Shown piece after piece: positions 34,586 through 45,300 of a DNA stretch of 64,000 nt (position 1 is its first letter; each line of letters starts with the position of its first letter). The translations under genes were made by a program, and so were the position numbers. The notes under the pieces are model-generated. The model saw only the letters and a list, made by a program, of their open reading frames with translations, was not told the DNA's origin and ran no database searches. Source of the DNA: Pseudomonas putida (lineage in GTDB: Bacteria; Pseudomonadota; Gammaproteobacteria; Pseudomonadales; Pseudomonadaceae); assembly GCF_028682455.1 (NCBI RefSeq), contig NZ_JANHLD010000003.1:992001-1056000 (forward strand). The letters run 5' to 3'.

Positions 34586-34607
34586 GTGGGAGCGGGCTTG
34601 CCCCGCG
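34586..34607. repeat. Single REP copy
   Basis: Lone REP element (gtgggagcgggcttgccccgcg) in the 72-bp gap between dbpA and the HI0933-family gene. Confidence 0.72.
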
Positions 34608-34614
34608 AAGGGTA

Positions 34615-36000
<1,386 letters not shown>

Positions 36001-36057
36001 GAGGCGGGCCTGCAAAACAAAATGTCGCGCAGTGTACCAGCCTCGTGGCCATTAGCC

Positions 36058-37485
36058 CTAAGGCTCGATCTCCGGTTCCGGACGAGGGGCACGCCTTCCG
36101 TCCGCCTTGGACAGCTGCATGAAGATCGCCGCCGCCAGCATGGCCATCAGGCCAATGGTCAGGAAGGTCAGCTGGAAGGCCCCCAGCGTGCTGTCCACCC
36201 CTTCGGCGCTGCCCGCGGCGCTGAAACCGCCCAGCAGGGCCCCGGCACAAGCCACCCCCAGGCTCAGCGACAGCTGCGCCACCACCGACAGCAGGCTGTT
36301 GCCGCTGCTGGCGCTGGCATCGTCCAGGTCGATCAGGGTTACGGTGTTCATGGCCGTGAACTGCATGGAGTTCACGGCGCCGAGCAGGCCCAGCTGGAAC
36401 AGCAGCAATGCGTAGGGCGTCTGCTCGTCCACCAGGCCCAGGCTTGCCAGTAACAGGCCGAGCAGCAGGGTATTGGCGGTGAGGATGTTGCGGTAGCCGA
36501 ACCGCTCGATCAGCGGGCGGGCGATCGACTTGGCCAGCATCGCCGCCGCTGCCAGGGGGATCATGCTCATGCCGGCCTGGGACGGCGAGTAGCCCAGGGC
36601 CACCTGCAGCAGCAACGGCACCAGGAACGGCAGGGCGCCACTGCCCAGGCGGGCAAACAGGTTGCCTAGAATACCCACGGAGAAGGTCCGGGTACGGAAC
36701 AGCCGGGGTGAGAACAGCGGGCTGTCGATGCTGCCGGCGCGCAGCCAGTAGGCTGCCAGGCACGCCATGCCGGCGAACAGCAGCAGCATCACCCGCAGGT
36801 GCGGCAAATGCAGCTCGCCCAGGCCTTCCATAGCGATGGTGATCAGCACCATCGCCGCGCCGAACAGCATGAAGCCCACGCCATCGAAGCGCGTGCGTTC
36901 ACTGCCGCGCAGGTCGGGGATGAAGCGCCATACCGCATAGCAGCCAACGGCACCCACCGGCAGGTTGAGCAGGAAGATCCAGTGCCAGCTGAGGATTTCC
37001 ACCAGCCAGCCACCCATGGTCGGGCCCAGCAGCGGGCCGAGCAGGCCGGGAATGGTGATGAAGCTCATGATCCGCACCAGCTCCGAGCGGGGGTAGGCGC
37101 GTAACACCACCAGGCGTCCGACCGGCAGCATCAAGGCACCGCCCAGGCCTTGGACCACCCGCGCCGCCACCAGCATGCTCAGTGTTTCGGAGAGGGCGCA
37201 CAGCAGCGAGCCAAGGCTGAACAGCAGGATCGCACCGAAAAAGATCCGCTTGGTGCCAAAGCGGTCGGCAATCCAGCCCGAGGCCGGGATCAACAGAGCC
37301 ACGGTGAGCATGTACGCGATGATCACCGACTGCATGCGCAGCGGGTCTTCGGCCAGGTCCCGGGCCATGGCCGGCAGGGCGGTGTTGAGGATCGTGCCGT
37401 CCAGCGACTGCATGAAGAAGGCGATGGCCACCACCCAGGGGATCCAGCGAGCGGTGACGGGGTCGAGCGGGGCGCGGTTGGGCAT
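36058..37485 (-). CDS. MFS multidrug-type exporter, DHA2 (EmrB/MdtD-like) family
   Basis: A 475-aa major-facilitator protein with about 14 hydrophobic segments. The N-terminal half has VAIAFFMQSLDGTILNTALPAMARDLAEDPLRMQ, the conserved D1 motif of DHA2 exporters, and later RVVQGLGGALMLPVGRLVVLRAYPRSE, equivalent to the A motif region. It starts at the ATG at 37485 (MPNRAPLDPVTARWIPW), not at the longer frame. It probably expels organic compounds with protons. It sits 57 bp downstream of the TldE-like gene; a REP copy in that gap makes joint transcription uncertain. Substrate unknown. Confidence 0.88.
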   Translation of the reverse strand: MPNRAPLDPVTARWIPWVVAIAFFMQSLDGTILNTALPAMARDLAEDPLRMQSVIIAYMLTVALLIPASGWIADRFGTKRIFFGAILLFSLGSLLCALSETLSMLVAARVVQGLGGALMLPVGRLVVLRAYPRSELVRIMSFITIPGLLGPLLGPTMGGWLVEILSWHWIFLLNLPVGAVGCYAVWRFIPDLRGSERTRFDGVGFMLFGAAMVLITIAMEGLGELHLPHLRVMLLLFAGMACLAAYWLRAGSIDSPLFSPRLFRTRTFSVGILGNLFARLGSGALPFLVPLLLQVALGYSPSQAGMSMIPLAAAAMLAKSIARPLIERFGYRNILTANTLLLGLLLASLGLVDEQTPYALLLFQLGLLGAVNSMQFTAMNTVTLIDLDDASASSGNSLLSVVAQLSLSLGVACAGALLGGFSAAGSAEGVDSTLGAFQLTFLTIGLMAMLAAAIFMQLSKADGRRAPRPEPEIEP

Positions 37486-37506
37486 GTCTAATCCTTGAGG
37501 GCCATA

Positions 37507-37530
37507 GCGCGGGGCAAACCCGCTCCTACC
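37507..37530. repeat. Single REP copy
   Basis: Lone REP element (gcgcggggcaaacccgctcc) in the short gap between the TldE-like gene and the MFS exporter. Confidence 0.72.
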
Positions 37531-37542
37531 GTGGGCGATCAA

Positions 37543-38874
37543 TCACAATGTCAACGTCAGGCGCTTGACCAGAGCTCCCGGCAAATGGCTCGAACTGGTC
37601 TGGCGCTGACCATAGGTGCTGGTCGATAGGATCAACTCCCGCTCCCGGGTCAACGCCTCAAGCTGCGAGCCCAGCAAACTGTAGACGCTGTCATCGAAGC
37701 GCATGGTGTTCACCGGTGCCTGGATCTGGCCATTCTCGACCCAGAAGGTGGCAAACCGGGTCAGCCCGGTCATGCGTGCGGCCGGCAGGTCGGAGAAGTT
37801 CAGGTACCAGAGGTTGCTGATGTACAGCCCGGTGCCCAGGCGTGCGAGGATATCGCGCTGCTCCAGTTCGCCAGGCGCCAGGCTCAGGGCACAAGGCGAC
37901 TCGTGGCTGTCGGCGCCATTGGCCGCCAGTTCGAATTCGGCGGCGCTGCGGGCGCAGATCAAGCGGTCAAGGCCGCGGCCCTGCTCGATCAGGCGCAGGT
38001 CGCTGCGGGGCGTACCTTCATCGGAAAAGCTCGGGCTGAGCGAGCCGCTGACCTGTTCGGCGATGCTGACGATCGGGCTCAGGCGTGCATCGCCATCGTA
38101 CAAGCGCTGCAGCGGACTGTTCTTGGTGGCCAGTGAATGGGCGGAGAAGCCACCCCAGCACAACATGGCCATGATCTCGTCCATGGCCGCGGGGGCCAGG
38201 TAGGCGCGGTATTCGCCGGGTGCCAGGGTTTTCAGCGGGCGCCCCAGGTATTCCAATTGCTCGCGTGCCTGGCGTAGGCGCTCTGCGAAGGCCTCGCCAT
38301 CCCACTGCTGGCCGGCGTAGTTGGCCTTGACCGCCTGGCCGTTGCGGTGGAACAGGCTCCAGTCGAAGTTGAAGCTGTTGGCCTGGTGCCAGCCAAGGGC
38401 TCCGAACGAGCTGGCAAAGCCCCGGCAGATCGGCCCGGCGGCATAGATACCGACCAGGTCCAGCTCCCCGGCCCCCCGTTCGATCTGCGCCAGCACCTGG
38501 GCAATATCGGGCAGTGGTTGGTCCTGCACGCTATGGCTCTGCCAGGCGCTGTCGTTGAGTTGCAGGTAGGGGTCGGCGTCGAGCAAGGGCAGGGTCTGGC
38601 GCAATTGCTCGATTGCCTGGGCCAGGCGTTGCTGGTCCACGTCGGGGTCGTTGCCCAGGGTGAACTGCAGCTCGCCCTGGCGGCCATCCTTGACCAGCTT
38701 CAGTACGCAGCTGGCTTGCTGGACTTCGCCAGCCTGGCGCACCTTGGCATGGTTGAAACGAATGAACCGGGACTGCTCGGCGCTGTAGCTGAGGGTGAAG
38801 TGTTCCGGCGCGCGAACCTGTTCTTGCAGGCTCGCCAACAGGCGCTGGAAACTGTGCAGTGGGGTGGCAGCCAT
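37543..38874 (-). CDS. TldE/PmbA-like protein (modulator of DNA gyrase superfamily), partner of the TldD-like gene
   Basis: A 443-aa cytoplasmic protein of the TldD/PmbA superfamily. It lacks the HExxxH metal site and matches the non-catalytic TldE/PmbA subunit: a N-terminal domain with SFQRLLASLQEQVRAP and the body with GEYRAYLAPAAMDEIMAMLCWGGFSA, GSLSPSFSDEGTPRSDLRLIEQG and LYISNLWYLNFSDLPAARMTGLTRFATFWVENGQI, which fits the beta-rich C-terminal barrel. In E. coli TldD and TldE form a heterodimer that degrades unfolded peptides and matures modified peptides such as microcin B17 and CcdA. The start codon overlaps the TldD-like stop by one base (TGATG), a sign of translational coupling. Confidence 0.82.
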   Translation of the reverse strand: MAATPLHSFQRLLASLQEQVRAPEHFTLSYSAEQSRFIRFNHAKVRQAGEVQQASCVLKLVKDGRQGELQFTLGNDPDVDQQRLAQAIEQLRQTLPLLDADPYLQLNDSAWQSHSVQDQPLPDIAQVLAQIERGAGELDLVGIYAAGPICRGFASSFGALGWHQANSFNFDWSLFHRNGQAVKANYAGQQWDGEAFAERLRQAREQLEYLGRPLKTLAPGEYRAYLAPAAMDEIMAMLCWGGFSAHSLATKNSPLQRLYDGDARLSPIVSIAEQVSGSLSPSFSDEGTPRSDLRLIEQGRGLDRLICARSAAEFELAANGADSHESPCALSLAPGELEQRDILARLGTGLYISNLWYLNFSDLPAARMTGLTRFATFWVENGQIQAPVNTMRFDDSVYSLLGSQLEALTRERELILSTSTYGQRQTSSSHLPGALVKRLTLTL

Positions 38875-40316
38875 CAGGCGTCTCCTCCGAATACGTCGAT
38901 CTGGCTGAACACGCAGGCGGGAGAGGCATGTCCCACCCGCACGACCTGGTTGGGCTCGCCCTTGCCGCAGTTGGGTGTCCCCAGGACCTGGAAGGTACTG
39001 GCGTCGCCCACGGCGCTGAGGTTGCCCCAGAACTGTGCGGAAATGCCCCGGTAGTTCGGGTTCTTGACCACGCCCTTGAGTTCACCGTCCTCGATCAACT
39101 GGCCCCATTCGCAGCCGAACTGGAACTTGTTGCGGGCATCATCGATGGACCAGGAGCGGTTGGTGCGCATCAGGATGCCGCGCTCGATGCCGCCGACCAA
39201 TTGCGCCAGGCTCTTGTCGCCCGGCTCGATGTTGAGGTTGGCCATGCGGTCGATCGGCGCGCGGTTCCAGCCGCAGGCGCGGCTGTTGGCGACACCGTCC
39301 AGGCCCGAGCGGAATTGCGAAAGCGCCCCACCCAATGGGCGCAGCAGCAGGCCGTCGCGGATCAGGAATTGTTTATCGGCTGCGCTGCCGTCGTCGTCAT
39401 GGCTGTAGCTGGCCAGCTCTTCGCCGATGGTCGGGTCAAAGGTCACGTTGAGCAGGCTGGAGCCGTACTGCAGGGTGCCGAAGTCGCTGGCCTTGACGAA
39501 GCTGGTACCGGCGTAATTGCGCTCGTCACCGAGGATGCGGTCCATTTCCAGCGGGTGACCGATTGACTCGTGGATCTGCAGCATCATCTGGTCGGGCATC
39601 AGCAGCAGGTCGCGTACGCCGTTCGGCGTGTTGGGCGCGAGCAGCAGTTGCAGGGCCTGGTCGGCGACCTTGGCCCCGGCGTTCACCAGGCCGCAGCGCT
39701 CGATGACATCCATGCCGCCTTGCTGGCCGAAATTCTCCCGACCCAGGCTGCGGCTCTGGCTGTCCTGGCCGTCGAATGCAGTGGCACTGAAACCCGGGTA
39801 GAGGAAGCGCTGGGCCTGACGCTGTTCGGCACCGGCGGTATTGAGGTAGATCTGCTCGACGGTGCTGATGCCCAGGCTTGCCTGCCAGTTCACCAGGCGG
39901 CTATCGGCAGGCACGCTGGCCGACTCGCGCGACAGCAGGGCATAGCAGTCCGCCACGCAAGCCACGGGTTGTTCAAGGTTGGGGGAGCAGTAATCGGTGC
40001 GCCCGGTGGCGACCGGTTGCTCGCGCAGGTCGAGCAGGGCGCGGCTGGCGATCTGCCGGGCCAGCGCCTCGGCCTGTTCCAGGGCCCGCTGCAGGCCTGA
40101 TTGCGACAGGTCGGCGGTGGCCGCGTAGGCTTCGACGCCGTTGACCCGGACCGTCAGCATTGCCCCTTCGTCACGGCTGAAGAACGGCGGCTCGGCGACG
40201 TTCTTGCGCACCGACAAGTGTTGCTGGGACTGCTGCACGTGCCGCAAGGAAAAGAATTCGGCCGTGCTGCGCAGGGCGGTGAAGCGCTGGCGCAGCAAAG
40301 CGGTCAACTCGAACAT
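38874..40316 (-). CDS. TldD-like zinc metallopeptidase
   Basis: A 480-aa TldD-type protease. The metal site QIHESIGHPLE (HExxxH, His 249 and 254) is clear, and a conserved Cys in FQFGCEWGQLIEDGEL fits the third ligand. The frame is open upstream; the ATG at 40316 gives MFELTALLRQRFTALR and is the usual start. Together with the coupled TldE-like gene it should form a tubular heterodimer that cleaves unfolded peptides. The classical Pseudomonas tldD and pmbA genes lie elsewhere in known genomes, so these are probably a second pair. It starts 31 bp after the acyl-CoA dehydrogenase stop, on the same strand. Confidence 0.85.
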   Translation of the reverse strand: MFELTALLRQRFTALRSTAEFFSLRHVQQSQQHLSVRKNVAEPPFFSRDEGAMLTVRVNGVEAYAATADLSQSGLQRALEQAEALARQIASRALLDLREQPVATGRTDYCSPNLEQPVACVADCYALLSRESASVPADSRLVNWQASLGISTVEQIYLNTAGAEQRQAQRFLYPGFSATAFDGQDSQSRSLGRENFGQQGGMDVIERCGLVNAGAKVADQALQLLLAPNTPNGVRDLLLMPDQMMLQIHESIGHPLEMDRILGDERNYAGTSFVKASDFGTLQYGSSLLNVTFDPTIGEELASYSHDDDGSAADKQFLIRDGLLLRPLGGALSQFRSGLDGVANSRACGWNRAPIDRMANLNIEPGDKSLAQLVGGIERGILMRTNRSWSIDDARNKFQFGCEWGQLIEDGELKGVVKNPNYRGISAQFWGNLSAVGDASTFQVLGTPNCGKGEPNQVVRVGHASPACVFSQIDVFGGDA

Positions 40317-40347
40317 GAAGAACCTCCGTGGGTACGGTGGCTCCCCC

Positions 40348-42150
40348 TCAGAACCACTCGTCGTGCATGCCCAGGCACGTATCGTCGCGAGCCTCGAGCA
40401 ATGCCAGCTCATTATGGCAGCCCGGTACCTCCCAGGTCAGGAAATAACGAGCCGCCTGCAATTTGCCCTTGTAGAAGTCGCGGTCGGCCGCCTCGCCCCG
40501 TTCCAGGCCCTGCTCGGCGCGGATCGCCTGCTCCAGCCAGCGCCAACCGATCACACAGTGCCCGAAGGCCTTCAGGTACAGCGCCGAGTTGGCCAGGGCG
40601 CTGCTCACCTGGCCTTGGGCCAGATCGCCAAGCAGGCTCAGGGTTACGCTTTGCAGGCGAACCTGCAGTTGTTCGAGGGGCGTGCGCAGGTGATCGAGGC
40701 GGGTATACCCCCGCGCCCGCTCGCAGGTGCCGGCAATCAAGCGCACCAACTGCTTGAGACCGGCACCACCGTTCTGCGCCAGCTTGCGCCCGAGCAGGTC
40801 CAAGGACTGGATGCCGTGGGTGCCTTCATGGATGGGGTTCAGGCGGTTGTCGCGGTAGTACTGCTCGACCGGGTATTCGCGGGTATAGCCGTGGCCGCCG
40901 AGAATCTGGATCGCCAGCTCGTTGGCCCTGAGGCAGAACTCCGATGGCCAGGATTTGACGATCGGGGTCAGCAGGTCGAGCAGTTCGTGGGCCTGCTGGC
41001 GCTGGGTTTCGGTCTCGCCGCTCTGGGTGTCATCGAACAGCCGTGCCGCATACAGGCCCAGGTCGAAAGCACCCTCGACGTAGGCCTTCTGGGTCAGCAG
41101 CATGCGTTTCACGTCACTGTGGCTGATGATCGGTACGGCGGCGGTGGCCGGGTCCTTGTTGTCCAGTGGCCTGCCCTGTGGGCGTTGGCGGGCGTAGTCA
41201 AGCGAGTACAGGTAACCGGCATAGCCGAGCATCACCGCACCCATGCCCACGCCGATACGGGCTTCATTCATCATCTGGAACATGCAGGCCAGGCCCTGAT
41301 GCGGCTTGCCTACCAGATAGCCTACGCATTCACCGTTGTCGCCAAAATTCAGCGCCGTGGAGGTGGTGCCGCGCCAGCCCATCTTGTGGAACAGCCCGGC
41401 CAGCAGTACATCGTTGCGTGGGCCAAGGCTGCCATCTTCGTTGACCAGATACTTGGGCACGATGAACAACGAAATGCCCTTCACCCCGGGCGGAGCGTCC
41501 GGCAGCTTGGCCAGCACCATGTGCACGATATTCTCCGACAGTGGGTGGTCGCCACCGGAGATGAAGATCTTGTTGCCGCGCAGCTGGTAGCTGCCGTCGG
41601 CGGCGGGTTCAGCGCGGGTGCGGATATCGGCCAGGGAAGAGCCTGCATGAGGCTCGGTCAGGGCCATGGTGCCGAAGTAGCGCCCCTCGATCATCGGTTG
41701 CAAAAACAGTCGCTTTTGCTCGTCGCTGCCAAAGCTCTCGATCAGGTTGGCCGCACCCATGGTCAGGAACGGGTAGGCCGTCGTCCCGGCGTTGGCGGCC
41801 TGGAAGTGGGCAAAGCAGGCTTGTGAAAGCAGGGTTGGCAGCTGCATGCCACCGGCTTCGAAATCGCGCGTGGCATTGAGAAAACCCGCTTCGAGGAAGG
41901 CATCCACGGCTGGCTTGACCTCGGGGATCAGCACCGCTTCGCCATTTTCATAGCGAGGTTCGTTTTCGTCGCCTTTGCGGTTGTGCGGGGCGAAGTACTT
42001 CTCGGCAATGGTTCGCGCGGTGCCCAGGGCGGCATCGAAGGTTTCGCGATTGTGCTCGGCAAAGCGCGGGCGTTGGGTGAGGGCCTCGGCATCCAGCACT
42101 TCGTAGAGTTCGAAGGCCAGGTTGCGGGCGCTGAGCAGGGTCTCGGACAT
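40348..42150 (-). CDS. Acyl-CoA dehydrogenase (FadE-like, long form)
   Basis: A 600-aa FAD-dependent acyl-CoA dehydrogenase, longer than the usual 380-aa enzymes because of an extra C-terminal domain (about 460-600) found in a subgroup of Pseudomonas enzymes. The core motifs are MALTEPHAGSSLADIRT (ALTEPxxGS, the FAD site), GNKIFISGGDHPL, and VEQYYRDNRLNPIHEGTHGIQSLDLLGRKL at the catalytic and FAD-binding end; the Glu of IHEGTHG is the probable base. The N-terminal MSETLLSARNLAFELYEVL is typical. It should introduce the first double bond in fatty acyl-CoA beta-oxidation or a related acid; the chain length cannot be told. A REP pair separates it from putA upstream. Confidence 0.87.
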   Translation of the reverse strand: MSETLLSARNLAFELYEVLDAEALTQRPRFAEHNRETFDAALGTARTIAEKYFAPHNRKGDENEPRYENGEAVLIPEVKPAVDAFLEAGFLNATRDFEAGGMQLPTLLSQACFAHFQAANAGTTAYPFLTMGAANLIESFGSDEQKRLFLQPMIEGRYFGTMALTEPHAGSSLADIRTRAEPAADGSYQLRGNKIFISGGDHPLSENIVHMVLAKLPDAPPGVKGISLFIVPKYLVNEDGSLGPRNDVLLAGLFHKMGWRGTTSTALNFGDNGECVGYLVGKPHQGLACMFQMMNEARIGVGMGAVMLGYAGYLYSLDYARQRPQGRPLDNKDPATAAVPIISHSDVKRMLLTQKAYVEGAFDLGLYAARLFDDTQSGETETQRQQAHELLDLLTPIVKSWPSEFCLRANELAIQILGGHGYTREYPVEQYYRDNRLNPIHEGTHGIQSLDLLGRKLAQNGGAGLKQLVRLIAGTCERARGYTRLDHLRTPLEQLQVRLQSVTLSLLGDLAQGQVSSALANSALYLKAFGHCVIGWRWLEQAIRAEQGLERGEAADRDFYKGKLQAARYFLTWEVPGCHNELALLEARDDTCLGMHDEWF

Positions 42151-42257
42151 GGCGGCATTCCTGATCGGGGATGGCCGAGTCTAGGCAGCTGTGCAGGCGC
42201 TGCACAGGGAAATAGGTGTGGGTGATGGTGGGCTAGAAGGTGTAGGGGGTGAAGCAT

Positions 42258-42310
42258 CGCGGGGCAAGCCCGCTCCTACAGATTGCCTGTAGGAGTGGGC
42301 TTGCCCCGCG
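42258..42310. repeat. REP inverted pair
   Basis: REP hairpin (cgcggggcaagcccgctcctacag and inverse with ggagtgggcttgccccgcg) between the putA stop and the acyl-CoA dehydrogenase start. Confidence 0.9.
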
Positions 42311-42317
42311 AAAACCA

Positions 42318-45300
42318 TCAGCCGATGGTCATCAGGCTCGCGTTACCACCAGCAGCAGCGGTGTTGACGCTCAACGCGCGCTCGATCACCAGGCGCTCCA
42401 GGGCAATCGAGGTTTCACCCGACGACAGGCCATGTACGCCAACGATCGCACCGGCACGCTTGGCCACCTGCTCGCACACGGCGCGCAGCTGGTCGGAGTG
42501 ACCGTGGTGCAGGACGGCGTCGAACACTACATCGTCCTTGGTCCAGTCACCCACCAGTTTGATGCGTGCCTGAACATCCTTCGGCAGGCGGTTGCGCAGG
42601 GTCTTGGTCAGCTCACCTTCCGGCCATACCGCCGAGCTGCCCACGGCCAGCACCGCAGCCAGTTGGGTCAGCAGGTCGGCTTCGACCTCGGCCAGGCACA
42701 GTACGTGTTCGCGCGGCAGGATGGTGTAGCTGTTGCGCTCGCCGGTCGGGCCGGCCAGCAAGCGGCTGATACCGCTCTGCGACTGCTGGGCGAACTGGTC
42801 GCACAGGCTGCCGAGGTCGTTCAACTGGTTGCTGGTCGCCCAGGTCTTGAGCGCTTGCAGCGGTTTGGTCATGGTCTCGCGCAGGCGTGTATCCGGGGTG
42901 TTCTCGCCGTCGGTGCGCTTGAACGATTGCTCGATGGCATCGGCTGGGCGGGTCGACAACAGGCGGTACAGGTACAACGGGCCGCCGGCTTTCGGACCGG
43001 TGCCGGAGAGGCCTTCACCACCGAACGGCTGTACACCGACCACGGCACCGACGATGTTGCGGTTGACGTAGACGTTACCGGCGTTGACGTTGTCGATGAC
43101 CTTGGCAATGGTTTCGTCGATCCGGGTGTGTACACCCAGGGTCAGGCCGTAACCGGAAGCGTTGATCTGCTCGATCAGTTGGTCGAGGTTCTTGCGGTTG
43201 TAGCGCACCACGTGCAGGACCGGGCCGAAGATCTCGCGCTGTAGCTCATCGAAGCTTTCCAGTTCGATCAGGGTTGGCATCACGAACGTACCGCGCTTGA
43301 TTTCCTCGCCATCGGCAATGGCGACCTGGTACACGGTGCGACCTTTGTCGCGCATGCCCTGTATGTGCTTCTCGATGCCGGCCTTGGCCTCGGCGTCGAT
43401 CACCGGGCCAATGTCGACGGCCAGGCGCTCAGGATTGCCCAGGCGACTTTCGGCCATGGCGCCCTTGAGCATTTCGATCACGCGGTCGGCGGAGTCTTCC
43501 TGCAGGCACAGCACGCGCAGTGCCGAGCAACGCTGGCCGGCGCTGTCGAAGGCCGAGGACACCACGTCGATGACTACTTGCTCGGTGAGTGCCGAGGAGT
43601 CGACGATCATGGCGTTCTGGCCGCCGGTTTCGGCGATCAGCGGAATCGGGCGACCCTGGGCATCCAGGCGACCGGCGATGTTGCGTTGCAGCAGACGGGC
43701 CACTTCGGTGGAGCCGGTGAACATCACGCCCTTGACCCGGTCGTCGCCGACCAGGCGGGCACCGACGGTTTCACCGCGCCCTGGCAGCAGTTGCACCACG
43801 CCTTCGGGGATGCCGGCTTCGAGCAGCAGGCGCACGGCCTGGGCCGCTACCAGCGGGGTCTGCTCGGCAGGCTTGGCCAGTACCGGGTTGCCTGCGGCCA
43901 GCGCAGCAGCCACCTGGCCGCTGAAGATGGCCAGCGGGAAGTTCCACGGGCTGATGCACACCACAGGGCCCAGAGGGCGGTGGGCGTCGTTGCTGAAGTC
44001 GTTGCGCGCCTGCACGGCGTAGTAGCGCAGGAAGTCGACAGCCTCGCGGACTTCGGCGATGGCGTTGGCGAAGGTCTTGCCGGCTTCGCGGGCCAGCAGG
44101 CCCATCAGCGGCTGGATCTCGGCTTCCATCAGGTCGGCGGCGCGCTCGAGGATGGCGGCGCGCTCGGCGGGTGGGGTGGCCTGCCAGATCGGCGCCGCAT
44201 TGAGTGCGCACTGGATGGCGTTGTCGACGTCGGCAACCGTGGCTTCCTGTACGTGACCGACCACATCGCGATGGTCGGACGGGTTCAGTACTGCTGCCGC
44301 CGGTTCGTCACTGGCGTCGCAGCCGAGCATCGGCGCTGCTTTCCAGTTGTTGTGCGCGGTGGCCAGCAAGGCGCAGGACAGCGACGCCAGGCGGTGTTCG
44401 TTGGCCATGTCGATGCCCGCGGAGTTGGCGCGCTCGGCACCATACAGGTCACGCGGCAGCGGAATGCGCGGGTGCGGCAGGCCGAAGCTGCCTTCCTGGG
44501 TGGCCATGCGCTCGATGGTCGCGACCGGGTCGGCCACCAGTTCCTGGATCGAGATCGACTGGTCGGCGATGCGGTTGACGAACGAGGTGTTGGCGCCGTT
44601 TTCCAGCAGGCGGCGAACCAGGTAGGCCAGCAGGGTTTCGTGGGTGCCGACCGGTGCGTACACACGGCACGGACGGTTCAGCTTGCCGTCGGCTACCTTG
44701 CCTACAACCTGCTCGTAAAGCGGCTCGCCCATGCCGTGCAGGCACTGGAACTCGTACTGGCCCGGGTAGTAGTTCTGCCCGGCGATATGGTAGATGGCCG
44801 ACAAGGTGTGGGCGTTGTGGGTGGCGAACTGAGGGTAGATGACTTCGGGTACCGACAGCAGCTTGCGGGCGCAGGCGATGTAGGACACGTCGGTGTACAC
44901 CTTGCGGGTGTACACCGGGTAGCCTTCCAGGCCTTCGACCTGGGCACGCTTGATCTCGCTGTCCCAGTAGGCGCCTTTTACCAGGCGGATCATCAGGCGA
45001 TGACGGCTGCGGCGCGCCAGGTCGATCACGTAGTCGATCACGTACGGGCAACGCTTCTGGTAGGCCTGGATCACAAAGCCGATGCCGTTCCAGCCAGTCA
45101 GCTGGGGTTCGAAGCACAGGCGCTCGAGCAGGTCCAGCGACAACTCCAGGCGGTCGGCCTCTTCGGCGTCGATGTTCAGGCCGATGTCGTACTGCTTGGC
45201 CAGCAGGGTCAGTGACAGCAGGCGCGGGTACAGCTCGTCCATCACGCGCTCGTACTGGGCGCGACTGTAGCGTGGGTGCAGGGCCGAGAGCTTGATCGAG

